This document shows, piece after piece, positions 8,065 through 16,468 of a stretch of DNA of 64,000 nucleotides. The translations under genes and the position numbers were made by a program. Position 1 is the first letter of the stretch. Every line of letters starts with the position of its first letter. The notes below the pieces were generated by a model that saw nothing but the letters and a program-made list of their open reading frames with translations, searched no databases and was not told the origin of the DNA. The DNA lies in contig NZ_JAVDPW010000006.1 in assembly GCF_031453975.1 (NCBI RefSeq), positions 1-64,000 of the forward strand, written 5' to 3'. Source of the DNA: Inquilinus ginsengisoli_A. GTDB taxonomy: Bacteria > Pseudomonadota > Alphaproteobacteria > DSM-16000 > Inquilinaceae.

Positions 8065-8979
8065 ATGAGGAAACGCCCGTCCCGCCTGCTGCGGGCGCGC
8101 ATGGCTTTGGCCGTACTGCGTGAAAATCTTCGGAAGTCCGGCAATGCCCGCCGCCTGCAGGATCATCGCCGCCGCCTCCGGGGCGAACTGCCCGCGCCGG
8201 GTGGGCCGGGAGTGGTCTTTGCCGCCTGCGATGATGCCTATTACGCGCGTTTCGCGACCGACTTCTTGTTCTCAGCCGAAGACACAGGATATGCGCATCG
8301 CATCCACTTGCACCTGTATGATCCATCGGCGCGAACGTTGGCCCATATCGGCGCGCTGCGGCGGGGCTTGCGCCATACCCAACTGACTTACAGTTGGGAG
8401 GATAACCGCTATGAAAGATACGGGATCGACAACGTCATCTACTTCGCTGCCGCGCGATTCATCATGATCCATCACCTGCTGCAGGAATGCCGGTCTCCGA
8501 TTCTCGGGGTCGACATCGACGGCTTCATTCACCGTCCGCTCGATGGCGCGTTCGACCTGATCGGGGAGGCCGACGTGACCTTCCATTTCCGATTCGGCGA
8601 GAGGCGGGTCTGGCGCCGGATCCTCGCCGCGGCGGTGGGCTTCAACCACACCCCGGAGGGGCTGCGGTTCTGCGAACGCGCGGCGCGGAGCATCTTGGCG
8701 AGCCTGCGTCTGCACCCCGATTTCCACACCGACCAGACCATTCTCTACCACGCCTACCGGTTCGCCCGGCGCTGGCTGCCGGCCATCCGCTGGCAGCATC
8801 TGCCGCTCAGCCTGGTCGACTACGATTTCCAGGACGACAGCTTCATCTGGACCGCCAAGGGGCCGCGGAAGGAGGATGCGTCGTTCATGCGGGTGATCGG
8901 CGAATTGCAGAGCAAGCACGCCCCGGAATACGGCGCCTTGCCGAGGCTGGGCCCGGCGGAATCCCAGGCCGCGCCGTGA
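8065..8979 (+). CDS. Glycosyltransferase-like protein with DxD motif (paralogue A1)
   Basis: I recognise no named family, but the 304-residue protein behaves like a GT-A transferase. It has a short basic N-terminus and a beta-alpha opening (VVFAACDDAYYARF), then an AARFIMIHHLL helix followed by the acidic PILGVDIDG motif (near residue 150), where DxD-type residues would hold a metal and nucleotide sugar. Lys/Arg-rich ends follow (KGPRKEDASF). It is clearly homologous along its length to the next gene (9174-10106), including YFAAARF/YFSAARF, VDIDG, FGERRVWRR/LGERRVWRR and KGPRKEDA/KGARKEDA. The ATG at 8065 was chosen because the paralogues then align from their first residues. Base composition is somewhat lower in GC than the flanks. 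Confidence 0.7.
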   Translation: MRKRPSRLLRARMALAVLRENLRKSGNARRLQDHRRRLRGELPAPGGPGVVFAACDDAYYARFATDFLFSAEDTGYAHRIHLHLYDPSARTLAHIGALRRGLRHTQLTYSWEDNRYERYGIDNVIYFAAARFIMIHHLLQECRSPILGVDIDGFIHRPLDGAFDLIGEADVTFHFRFGERRVWRRILAAAVGFNHTPEGLRFCERAARSILASLRLHPDFHTDQTILYHAYRFARRWLPAIRWQHLPLSLVDYDFQDDSFIWTAKGPRKEDASFMRVIGELQSKHAPEYGALPRLGPAESQAAP

Positions 8980-9173
8980 GCGGATCCTGCTGTCCGGCTG
9001 TGGTGCAGGCAAGCCGGGCTGGGCGGGTTGGCCAGCCGCAAACATGATGTGATGCCCGCCACAGTATGGTATTTCTTTTTCCGCTAGCTCTCAGGTAAGC
9101 GGCCACTCGGCGGTGGGGGGCGACAGTCCATCGTCGCTTGGTGCAAGGAACTAAGGGTCTTGGACAAGACGTC

Positions 9174-10106
9174 ATGAGCGGCGCTTCACTTAAAAGACTA
9201 TCCCGGTTGTTTTTGAGGCGGTTGTCATATTCCATTCTTTTGGAGAACCTGATCGATACCCAGTCGAAGGGCGCGGTCAAGGACTACCGTCTTAGGATTC
9301 GAGGCAACACGCCGGATATGGGCGCGCCGGGAATCGTCTTCTGCGGTTGCGACGATGGGTACTACCGGAAATTCGCCCCCAGCTTTTTGCTCTCCGCAGA
9401 GAAGCTGGGCGAGCCTCTGCATATCCATGTCCACCTGTGTGGGCCGTCCCAGGAAACTCTCGACCATATCGACCGGATGCGGCGATCGCTGGCCCATGTA
9501 AGGCTGTCGTTCACCTGGGAAGACGATTCGTACCGGAAGCTTTCTCTTCCCAGGCCGATCTATTTCTCCGCGGCGCGGTTCCTGGTCCTGCATCATCTGT
9601 TGCTGGCGTGCCGCGCGCCGATCCTGTGCGTCGATATCGACGGCATCATCCATCGCCCGCTCGGCAACGTCTTCAAGATGATCGAGCGCGCCGATGTGAC
9701 GCTGCACTTCCGCCTCGGCGAGCGGCGGGTCTGGCGGCGGGTGATGGCCGGCGCGGTCGGGGTCAGCCACACCAAGGAAGCCCTCGGCTTCTGCGAGAAG
9801 CTTGCGGCCGGCATCTGGAAGGCGCTGCACATGCGCCCCACCGACCACATCGACCAGCCGGTGATCTACTACCTCTACGCCATCCGCCGGCTGCTCAAGC
9901 CGCGGATCCGGTGGCAGCACATGCCGATCGATCTCGTCGATGTCGAATTCGGCGAGGACAGCGTCATCTGGTCGGCCAAGGGCGCCCGCAAGGAGGATGC
10001 CGTGTTCGCGCGCGCCGCCTCGGCGCTCGAGGCGCAGTACGCGCTGGATGTCGAGCAGCCGCACGCGATCTATGCCGAGGCCCGGGGCGACGGCACCCAT
10101 GGGTAG
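9174..10106 (+). CDS. Glycosyltransferase-like protein with DxD motif (paralogue A2)
   Basis: This 310-residue protein is the tandem paralogue of the preceding gene, with the same motif order: CGCDDGYYRKF, YFSAARFLVLHHLL, PILCVDIDG, LGERRVWRRV, HMPIDLVD and SAKGARKEDA. The VDIDG acidic cluster is the probable donor-sugar/metal site. An earlier GTG at 9138 is in frame, but ATG 9174 matches the start of paralogue A1. The last 8 bases overlap the start of the next gene (10099), which implies translational coupling. The 190-base spacer before it and its first 400 bases are poorer in GC than the cluster, a sign that this pair was acquired separately. Confidence 0.72.
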   Translation: MSGASLKRLSRLFLRRLSYSILLENLIDTQSKGAVKDYRLRIRGNTPDMGAPGIVFCGCDDGYYRKFAPSFLLSAEKLGEPLHIHVHLCGPSQETLDHIDRMRRSLAHVRLSFTWEDDSYRKLSLPRPIYFSAARFLVLHHLLLACRAPILCVDIDGIIHRPLGNVFKMIERADVTLHFRLGERRVWRRVMAGAVGVSHTKEALGFCEKLAAGIWKALHMRPTDHIDQPVIYYLYAIRRLLKPRIRWQHMPIDLVDVEFGEDSVIWSAKGARKEDAVFARAASALEAQYALDVEQPHAIYAEARGDGTHG

Positions 10107-10992
10107 GGTCTACGTGTTCTGGGGGGTGACGATCGGGAAGCCCGGCTCCGCGCTGGCCGAAGGGGCGTCCCGTCTCGGCATCGTCCATATGAGCACCCCG
10201 GCGCGGTTCGAGCCGGACGACGTCGCCATTCTCTGGGCGCCGTTCCGCGGCACCTTCCGCAGCGACGTCTATCGCCAGATCCGGGCCGCCGGCGGCCGCG
10301 CGATCATCGGCGAGAATGGCTGGCTGTCGCCGATCCAGGGGCAGAAATACTACCAGGTCGCGCTGCATGGCTGGAACGGCACCGGCGACTTCCCGGATGG
10401 CGGGCCTGGCCGATGGGACTCCTGGGGCGTGCCCCTGAGCGACTGGCGCCAGGATGGGGAAAATATCCTGGTCGTCGAACAGCGGCCGAAGGGCATCAAC
10501 CTGGATCCCCGGGCGATGCCGCCGGGCTGGGCGCAGAGCGTCGCCCCGGTCACGCGCCGTCCCGTGGTGCGCCGGACGCGCTTCACCGAGGCGCCGCTGG
10601 AGCGGCAGCTGGACGAGGCCTTCGCCACCCTGACCTGGACCAGCACGGTCGCGATCAAATCCTTGATCCGCGGCGTGCCGGCCTTCTATTGCGGCCCGCA
10701 TATCAACTGCGGCGAACTGATGCGGCGCGGGCTGGATGTCGACCACCCGATCTATCCGGATCGCGAATCGGTGTTCCGCCGCTACGCCTGGATGCAATGG
10801 ACCGAGGCCGAGATCCGGTCCGGGGAGCCGTTCGCCCGCCTGCTGGCGCTGCCGCATGACGGCAAGCCGGCCGTCCTCCTGGATCCTGACGCCGTCCCGT
10901 CGGCCTGGACCCTGGCCGGACGGGTGCGCGCCCTTGCCGCGCAGCACGGACGCAATCCGCTGGCGAAACTGGCGCAGCGCGTGGTGGGCTAG
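10099..10992 (+). CDS. Capsule-type glycosyltransferase-like protein (paralogue B1)
   Basis: The 297-residue protein is the first of three members of one family in this cluster (with 13610 and 14530). Shared landmarks are an opening beta-strand (MGRVYVFWG), an acidic DDVAILWAPF segment, GGRAIIGENGWLSP, GWNGTGDFPDGGPGRW, the core TWTSTVAIKSLIRGVPAFYCGP, and the end AWMQWTEAEIRSGEPFARLL. The S/T-S/T-x-x-x-E/K-L-x-x-G-x-P pattern of the core recalls the donor-site region of KpsS/KpsC and CDP-glycerol transferases, so a role in adding a capsule or EPS residue is plausible but unproven. It starts inside the stop region of paralogue A2. Confidence 0.68.
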   Translation: MGRVYVFWGVTIGKPGSALAEGASRLGIVHMSTPARFEPDDVAILWAPFRGTFRSDVYRQIRAAGGRAIIGENGWLSPIQGQKYYQVALHGWNGTGDFPDGGPGRWDSWGVPLSDWRQDGENILVVEQRPKGINLDPRAMPPGWAQSVAPVTRRPVVRRTRFTEAPLERQLDEAFATLTWTSTVAIKSLIRGVPAFYCGPHINCGELMRRGLDVDHPIYPDRESVFRRYAWMQWTEAEIRSGEPFARLLALPHDGKPAVLLDPDAVPSAWTLAGRVRALAAQHGRNPLAKLAQRVVG

Positions 10993-11057
10993 AGGGGTTC
11001 CGCGGATCGCGCCGGCCCGGCGGGATCGACCATCCATCCTGAGAGCCGCCGGCCCGC

Positions 11058-12596
11058 ATGCTGTTCAACTCCTACGCCTTCATCCTGCTCTTCCTGCCGC
11101 TCACCTACGCGCTGTGGACGGTGGCGCGCCGCTTTGCCGGCGTGTCCTGGGCCATCGGCGTGCTGCTGGCCGCGTCCCTGGTGTTCTACGGCGCCTCGAC
11201 CCGGTTCGAGATCCTGCTGCTGCTGGCGGCGATCGTGCTCAACCATCGCCTCGGCCTGGTGATCTACCGGCATCGCGAGACGCCGCGGGGCCGCGCCTGG
11301 ATGCGGCTTGCGGTCGCCGGCAACCTGCTGTTCCTGTTCGTCTTCAAATACACCAGCTTCACCTCGCAGTTGGCGGCCGAGGCGCTGGGCTGGCCGGGGC
11401 TGGCGGTGCACATCGCGTTGCCGGTCGGTATCTCGTTCTACACCTTCCAGCAGATCGCCTATCTCGTGGATGTCGCTCGCGGGCAGGGTGAGCCCTGGCC
11501 GCTGCCGCGCTATGCCCTGTTCGTCGTGTTCTTCCCGCATCTGATCGCCGGGCCGATCGTCCACCATCGCGAGCTCATCCCCCAATTCGCCAGCGGGGCG
11601 CGCATGGCACGGATCGGCGATGTCGTGATCGGCCTGTCGATCTTCACCATCGGCTTGGCGAAGAAAGTGCTGGTCGCCGACAGCTTCGCCTTGATCGCCT
11701 CGCCAGTGTTCAACGCGGTGGCGCAAGGAACCCAGCCCGGCCTGCTCGACGCCTGGGCGGCGGCGCTGGCCTATGCGCTGCAGATCTATTTCGACTTTTC
11801 GGCCTATTCCGATATGGCGATCGGCCTCGGCCGGATGTTCGGCATCCAGATGCCGATCAACTTCGCCTCGCCCTATCGCTCGGGCTCGATCGTGGAGTTC
11901 TGGCGGCGCTGGCACATCACCCTGTCGCGCTTCCTGCGCGACTACCTCTACATCCCGCTCGGTGGCAACCGCCATGGGCCGGGGCGGCGCTACCTCAACG
12001 TCTTCGTCACCATGCTGCTGGGCGGCATCTGGCACGGCGCCGGCTTCACCTTCGTGATCTGGGGGGCGATGCACGGGCTGCTGATCGTCGCCTGCCAGGC
12101 CTGGCGCAGCAGCCGGCACCACGTGCCGATGCCGGCCGCCCTCGGCTGGGTGCTGACCATGACGACGGTGGTCCTGGCCTGGGTGCCCTTCCGCGCCGCC
12201 GACTTCGCCACCGCGGGACGGATCTACGCGGCGATGTTCGGCATGACCGGCGAGCTGCACGTCGCCGCGCTCGACTACGCGCCGTCGGCGACCCTGGAGA
12301 TCATCCTGACCGCGCTGCTCCCGGGCCAGGCCTGGAATGTGTGGCTGTCGCTCGGCGCCGGGCTGGCAGGCCTCCTGGCCTGCCTGTGCCTGCCCAATGT
12401 CCAGACGCTGTTCCGCCGTCATGGCGTCGGCCTGCCCACCCATGGCTATGCCGACGGCATCGAGCCTCCGGCGCTGGGCCGCCTGGGGCTGGCGTGGCGA
12501 CCGAGCCCTGCGACCGCCGTCCTGGCCGGGATCCTCCTGGCTGCCTGCATCCTGAACCTGAACGATGTCTCCGAATTCATCTATTTCCGCTTCTGA
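11058..12596 (+). CDS. MBOAT-family membrane-bound O-acyltransferase (AlgI-like)
   Basis: The 512-residue protein has many hydrophobic segments and the MBOAT signature. WRRWHITLSRFLRDYLYIPLGG contains the first conserved His (about His286), and MLLGGIWHGAGFTFVIWG contains the catalytic His (about His326). This is the AlgI/DltB branch, which passes acetyl groups across the inner membrane to periplasmic acceptors on polysaccharide. Length fits AlgI-type proteins (about 470-520). Start is the ATG at 11058, 65 bases after paralogue B1. Its last 32 bases overlap the SGNH-type gene in another frame, the usual arrangement of an acyltransferase with its periplasmic partner. The likely job is acetylation of the glycan made by the cluster. 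Confidence 0.92.
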   Translation: MLFNSYAFILLFLPLTYALWTVARRFAGVSWAIGVLLAASLVFYGASTRFEILLLLAAIVLNHRLGLVIYRHRETPRGRAWMRLAVAGNLLFLFVFKYTSFTSQLAAEALGWPGLAVHIALPVGISFYTFQQIAYLVDVARGQGEPWPLPRYALFVVFFPHLIAGPIVHHRELIPQFASGARMARIGDVVIGLSIFTIGLAKKVLVADSFALIASPVFNAVAQGTQPGLLDAWAAALAYALQIYFDFSAYSDMAIGLGRMFGIQMPINFASPYRSGSIVEFWRRWHITLSRFLRDYLYIPLGGNRHGPGRRYLNVFVTMLLGGIWHGAGFTFVIWGAMHGLLIVACQAWRSSRHHVPMPAALGWVLTMTTVVLAWVPFRAADFATAGRIYAAMFGMTGELHVAALDYAPSATLEIILTALLPGQAWNVWLSLGAGLAGLLACLCLPNVQTLFRRHGVGLPTHGYADGIEPPALGRLGLAWRPSPATAVLAGILLAACILNLNDVSEFIYFRF

Positions 12597-13536
12597 GGCG
12601 CGACGCTATCTGCTGACGGCCGGGGCCGTCGCCGTGGCGATGGTCGTGGCAATCTGTATCGTCTCGCTGTGGGGCATGCGCAACGGCCTGTCGGAATGGC
12701 GGGAATCGGAGCTGCTGCGCTATCAGATCGAGAAGATCGATCGCAGCCCGCAAATCGACATCCTGCTGGTGGGCGACAGCTCGTTGGGCAACGGCATCGA
12801 TGCGCGGGACTGGAGCCGGCGGCTTGGTCTTTCGGTGGTGTCGCTGCCGCTGGTCGGCACGTACGGTTTCGAAGGCACCCTGAACATGCTGCGCCGGACG
12901 TTGCGCCAGACCCGGCCGCGCGTCGTGGTGGTGATGCAGACGTTGGACATGATGCGCCGCCGGCCGTCCTGGCCGGGGGCGCTCTACACCGCCCAGACCC
13001 TGGGCGACCTGGCGGAGGTGCCGCCGGCGGTTATGCTGTCGTCGCTGGCCACCTGGGACATCACGGCCGGCATGCTGCAGGCAGCGGCCAAGGGCGAGAG
13101 CGTCGATCCCGCCATCGTCCAGCTCGACTACGTCCCCCAGGACCCGGCGCGGTTCGGCGGCCCGCTCTACCCCCGCACCTACGAGCCCGGGGCGGTGCGC
13201 AAGGACTCGGCGGCGTCGCTGCGCCGCATCGGCGATTTCTGCCGGGACCAGGGGCTGACCTGCCTCTATGCCAGCGGGCCCTATCTCAACCCGCAATGCG
13301 AGGCTTCCCGGGGCTACGCCCAGGCGATCGCCGATGCCGCACGCCAGGACGGGCTGATCCCGGTGGAGGGGACGCCGGTCTGCCTGCCGCGTGCCGATGT
13401 CGGCGATTCCGAGGACCACGTCATCCCGGCGCGCCGGCCGTACTACAGCGAGATCTATCGGGCGCTGATCCTGGCCGCGATCGAACGAACGAATGTCGGA
13501 ATCCGGCGTCCCGTCGCCTCGGGCTCAGGGCTCTGA
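12565..13536 (+). CDS. SGNH/AlgX-AlgJ-like membrane-anchored acetylation partner
   Basis: The 323-residue protein has one N-terminal membrane helix (about residues 17-38) and a periplasmic domain. That domain starts with ILLVGDSSLGNGID, the GDS(S) block of SGNH hydrolases with the would-be nucleophile at about Ser72, and ends with a D-x-x-H-like segment (DSEDHVIPARRPYY). AlgX, AlgJ and similar proteins use this triad to place acetyl groups on the polymer in the periplasm. Its start lies inside the MBOAT gene, so the two are co-translated and very probably work together. The TLRQTRPRVVVVMQTLDMM region corresponds to a core strand and helix of the fold. An esterase role instead of a transferase role cannot be excluded. 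Confidence 0.78.
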   Translation: MSPNSSISASEARRYLLTAGAVAVAMVVAICIVSLWGMRNGLSEWRESELLRYQIEKIDRSPQIDILLVGDSSLGNGIDARDWSRRLGLSVVSLPLVGTYGFEGTLNMLRRTLRQTRPRVVVVMQTLDMMRRRPSWPGALYTAQTLGDLAEVPPAVMLSSLATWDITAGMLQAAAKGESVDPAIVQLDYVPQDPARFGGPLYPRTYEPGAVRKDSAASLRRIGDFCRDQGLTCLYASGPYLNPQCEASRGYAQAIADAARQDGLIPVEGTPVCLPRADVGDSEDHVIPARRPYYSEIYRALILAAIERTNVGIRRPVASGSGL

Positions 13537-13609
13537 CCATCGCCAGGCTTGCCGAAGGCCCGGACGGGCTGATACCGGGATCGTGGGCAGGATTTCTGCT
13601 TGAACTGCG

Positions 13610-14509
13610 GTGACCGGCGTGCCCTCTCGCTTCTTCGTCTATCTGCCGCAAGGCGACCGCAAGCCCTGGCGCGAATGCATCGCCGCCTGCGAGCGCCTGG
13701 GGCCGACCGCGACGGAGCTGCCGGAGCGGTTCGGGCCCGACGACGTGCTGCTGACCTGGTCGCCATTCCGCCTGTCGAAGCGCTGGGCCGCCCATCGCGA
13801 CGTGCGGGCGGCGGGCGGGCGGGCGATCATCCTGGAGAATGGCTGGCTCTCGCCGCCCGGCCGTCCCCGCCACTTCCAGTTCGCGCTCGACGGCTGGAAC
13901 GGCACCGGCCGCTTCCCCGATGGTGGGCCTGGCCGCTGGGCCGGCTGGGGCGTGGCGCTGCAGGATTGGCGGCGCGACGGCCGGCATGTGCTGGTGCTGG
14001 GCCAGAAGGCGCAATCGATCAGCGACCCCAGGCGCATGCCGGCCGGCTGGGCCCAGAGCCTGCGCCTCGACACCGCCCGGCCGGTGCTGCGCCGGATGCC
14101 GAGCGCGGCGCGCCCGCTCGCCGAGGATCTGCGTGGCGCCTGGTGCACCGTGACCTGGACCAGCACCGCCGCGATCCAGGGCCTGATCGCCGGGATCCCA
14201 GCCTTCCATTGCGGCCCGAACACGCTGGTCCCCGAACTGTCGAAGGCCGGTCTCGGCGTCGACGCACCGATCACCCCCGACCGCCTGCCGGTGTTCGAGC
14301 GTATCGCCTGGTGCCAGTGGAGCGCGGCCGAGATCGCGACTGGCGAGCCCTTGGCGCGGCTGCTGGACATGCCGCATGACGGCGCCCCGGTGCGGCTGGA
14401 GGCGCCGCCGGCCTCCCCCTCGCGCTACACCTTGCTCGGCCGGATGCGGGACCTGGCCTTGCGCCTGCCGGGCGACCATCCGGTCCGCCGCCGGCTGGGC
14501 ATGTCATGA
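13610..14509 (+). CDS. Capsule-type glycosyltransferase-like protein (paralogue B2)
   Basis: This 299-residue relative of B1 keeps the family landmarks in order: DDVLLTWSPFR, GGRAIILENGWLSPP, GWNGTGRFPDGGPGRW, a C-terminal core TWTSTAAIQGLIAGIPAFHC, and AWCQWSAAEIATGEPLARLL. The start is a GTG at 13610, with a second in-frame GTG at 13619. Its stop TGA overlaps an ATG at 14506 in an ATGA arrangement, so B2 and B3 are translated together. The function inferred for B1 applies with the same doubt. Differences around the acceptor side suggest that each copy serves a different linkage. Confidence 0.68.
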   Translation: MTGVPSRFFVYLPQGDRKPWRECIAACERLGPTATELPERFGPDDVLLTWSPFRLSKRWAAHRDVRAAGGRAIILENGWLSPPGRPRHFQFALDGWNGTGRFPDGGPGRWAGWGVALQDWRRDGRHVLVLGQKAQSISDPRRMPAGWAQSLRLDTARPVLRRMPSAARPLAEDLRGAWCTVTWTSTAAIQGLIAGIPAFHCGPNTLVPELSKAGLGVDAPITPDRLPVFERIAWCQWSAAEIATGEPLARLLDMPHDGAPVRLEAPPASPSRYTLLGRMRDLALRLPGDHPVRRRLGMS

Positions 14510-14529
14510 CGGCGCGGGGGGAAAGCGCC

Positions 14530-15438
14530 ATGCGCATCTTCATCGTGCTCGGCGATCCGCCGACGCCGGGCCAGAAGAACGTCAAGCCTTACGACGAGGT
14601 CGCGGCCGGGGCGCGCCGGCTCGGCCCGGTCACGATCGGCATGCCGGACGCCGATGCGGGGCCTGACGACGTGCTGGTCTGCTGGTCGCCCTTCCTGGGC
14701 ACGGACCGGCTGGACGCGCTGCGCGCCATCAAGGCGGCCGGCGGCCGCGCCATCGTGATGGAGAATGGCTGGCTGTCGCCGATCGGCCCCCGCCGCTTCT
14801 TTCAGATCGCGCTCGACGGCTGGAACGGGGAGGGGCGGTACCCGCAAGGCGGGTCGGAACGCTGGCGTGGCTGGAACGTGCCGCTGCTGGACTGGAACCG
14901 GAACGGCCGCCATGTCCTGGTCATCGGCCAGAAGCTGAAGGGCGCGGACCAGGACGCACGGCGGATGCCGGAGGGCTGGGACCACAGCCTGACGCTGCCG
15001 ACCCGGCGGCCGGTGGTCCGGCGCACGCGCAAGACCACGGCGCCGCTCGACGACCAGCTGCGCGACGCCTGGTGCACCGTGACCTGGAGCAGCACCGCGG
15101 CGGTCAAGGGGCTGATCGCCGGGGTGCCGGCCTTCTATTGCGGGCCGAGCCTGATCTGCCACGAGCTGTGCCGGCGCGGCACCGATGTCGACCACCCGGC
15201 CTATCCCGACCGCGAGCCGGTGTTCGAGCGCCTTGCCTGGTGCCAATGGACGCCGGAGGAGATCGCCACCGGTGAGCCCTTCGCCCGGCTGCTCGCCCTG
15301 CCGCACGACCGGGTGCCGCAGGCGATCGCCGAACCTTTCACGCTGCCTGCGGCGGTGACGCCCCGTGGCCGGCTGCGCGAGCGCCTGGATCGGATGCGCC
15401 AGCGCTGGCGCCGTCGCCTGGGCCGCTGGACCGGCTGA
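14530..15438 (+). CDS. Capsule-type glycosyltransferase-like protein (paralogue B3)
   Basis: The third family member has 302 residues and reads DDVLVCWSPF, GGRAIVMENGWLSP, GWNGEGRYPQGG, the core TWSSTAAVKGLIAGVPAFYC and AWCQWTPEEIATGEPFARLL. The ATG at 14530 was chosen because it follows a GGGGGAAAG ribosome binding site and lines up with the beginning of B1. The upstream ATG at 14506 overlaps the B2 stop and is the alternative. The C-terminus is strongly basic (RLRERLDRMRQRWRRR), which may hold the protein at the membrane. It is the last plus-strand gene of the cluster and meets the ELM1-like gene tail to tail, 3 bases apart. Confidence 0.68.
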   Translation: MRIFIVLGDPPTPGQKNVKPYDEVAAGARRLGPVTIGMPDADAGPDDVLVCWSPFLGTDRLDALRAIKAAGGRAIVMENGWLSPIGPRRFFQIALDGWNGEGRYPQGGSERWRGWNVPLLDWNRNGRHVLVIGQKLKGADQDARRMPEGWDHSLTLPTRRPVVRRTRKTTAPLDDQLRDAWCTVTWSSTAAVKGLIAGVPAFYCGPSLICHELCRRGTDVDHPAYPDREPVFERLAWCQWTPEEIATGEPFARLLALPHDRVPQAIAEPFTLPAAVTPRGRLRERLDRMRQRWRRRLGRWTG

Positions 15439-15441
15439 GCC

Positions 15442-16452
15442 TCAGCGCCGCAGCCGGGCGGCGAGCCGGTCGTGGATGATCCCGGCGATGCGGCCGGCCT
15501 CGTCCAGCGGCGTGTAGGCGTAGGGCTCGATGGTTCCGGTGAAGGGCTGGGTCAGTCCCAGCGTCCCCTGCATTTCGCGGTGGAAGCGGTGGAATTTCTC
15601 GAGATAGGTCCCGGGCTTCTCGTCGAGCGGGATCGAGTACACCGGCTTGCCGGTCGACGCCGCCTCGCAGGTCATGGTGATCGAATCCACCGTCACCAGC
15701 ACCGCGTCGGCGATCGCCAGATACTGGAAGTATGGGTTCTCGCTCACCCGGTCCCAGACGAAGGCCGAGGCGGGGTCCAGCCGCTGCTGCAGCTTCGGCA
15801 GGACCGAGGGGTCGGAGCGGCGCGAGGTCGTGACCAGCAGGCTCCAGCCGGCCTCCTGCAGGGCCCGGAGCTGGCCGATGATGGTGTCGATGCGCGCCAG
15901 TGAAAAGGCGTAGCCGGGATTGGGGCCGCCGATGATCACCGCTGCCCGCCGCCCAGGCAGCGCGCCGAAGCGCTGCTCCGCCGCCGCGCGGTGGCTTGCC
16001 ACCAGCGCCGCGTCGACCCGGTGTGGCGCCCCGACCATCGGCAGGATGTTGTCGCGGCCGTCGAATTCCGGCCGCCAGTCGTGCCGGCCGACGAAGCACA
16101 GGTCGAACCGGTCGAAGCCGGCGGTCGGGATCTGCAGATGCACCGTGAAGATGGTGCCGCCCGAGCGGCGCGACGCCGCCAGCACCGCCGGCTCGGCCTG
16201 CCGCCCGCAGGAGATCGCGAGGTCGGGCCAGGGCGGCCGGATGCGGTTGAGATGGACGTTGCGGATATGGGTCCAGCGCCGGTTCAGGCGGCGGGCCAGC
16301 CCGGTCTTCGCCGGGTCGGGACGATGGACCAGTCGGGTCTCGGCCGCGACGCCCAGCTTCTCGGCCACGCCGCGGCACTGGGCGATGGTGCCAGCCTTGC
16401 TCTCGCTGACGATCCAGCAGCGGATCGCGGGGTCGCCGGCCGTTCCGGTCAT
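15442..16452 (-). CDS. Mitochondrial-fission ELM1-family protein (GT-B-like)
   Basis: The 336-residue protein fits the bacterial members of the ELM1 family. The opening reads CWIVSESKAGTIAQCRGVAEKLG, then the PPWPDLAISCGRQAEPA loop, GGPNPGYAF, a TTSRRSD segment, NPYFQYLAIADAVLVTVDSITM and TGKPVYSIPL. The family takes its name from plant ELM1, but bacterial members sit in surface-polysaccharide and LPS loci and have a GT-B-like architecture, so a glycosyltransferase role is likely. The start is set at MTGTAGD (complement of 16450-16452) because upstream codons of the long frame overlap the next gene. It lies 16 bases downstream of the 16469-17197 gene on the same strand, probably one transcript. 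Confidence 0.8.
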   Translation of the reverse strand: MTGTAGDPAIRCWIVSESKAGTIAQCRGVAEKLGVAAETRLVHRPDPAKTGLARRLNRRWTHIRNVHLNRIRPPWPDLAISCGRQAEPAVLAASRRSGGTIFTVHLQIPTAGFDRFDLCFVGRHDWRPEFDGRDNILPMVGAPHRVDAALVASHRAAAEQRFGALPGRRAAVIIGGPNPGYAFSLARIDTIIGQLRALQEAGWSLLVTTSRRSDPSVLPKLQQRLDPASAFVWDRVSENPYFQYLAIADAVLVTVDSITMTCEAASTGKPVYSIPLDEKPGTYLEKFHRFHREMQGTLGLTQPFTGTIEPYAYTPLDEAGRIAGIIHDRLAARLRR

Positions 16453-16468
16453 CGCTGTCGGGGCATGG

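Noticed and set aside
10989..12443. Long minus-strand frame opposite the MBOAT gene
   Set aside because: Composition is dominated by Arg, Gln, His and Asp with no fold-like pattern. It is the antisense shadow of a clear membrane acyltransferase.
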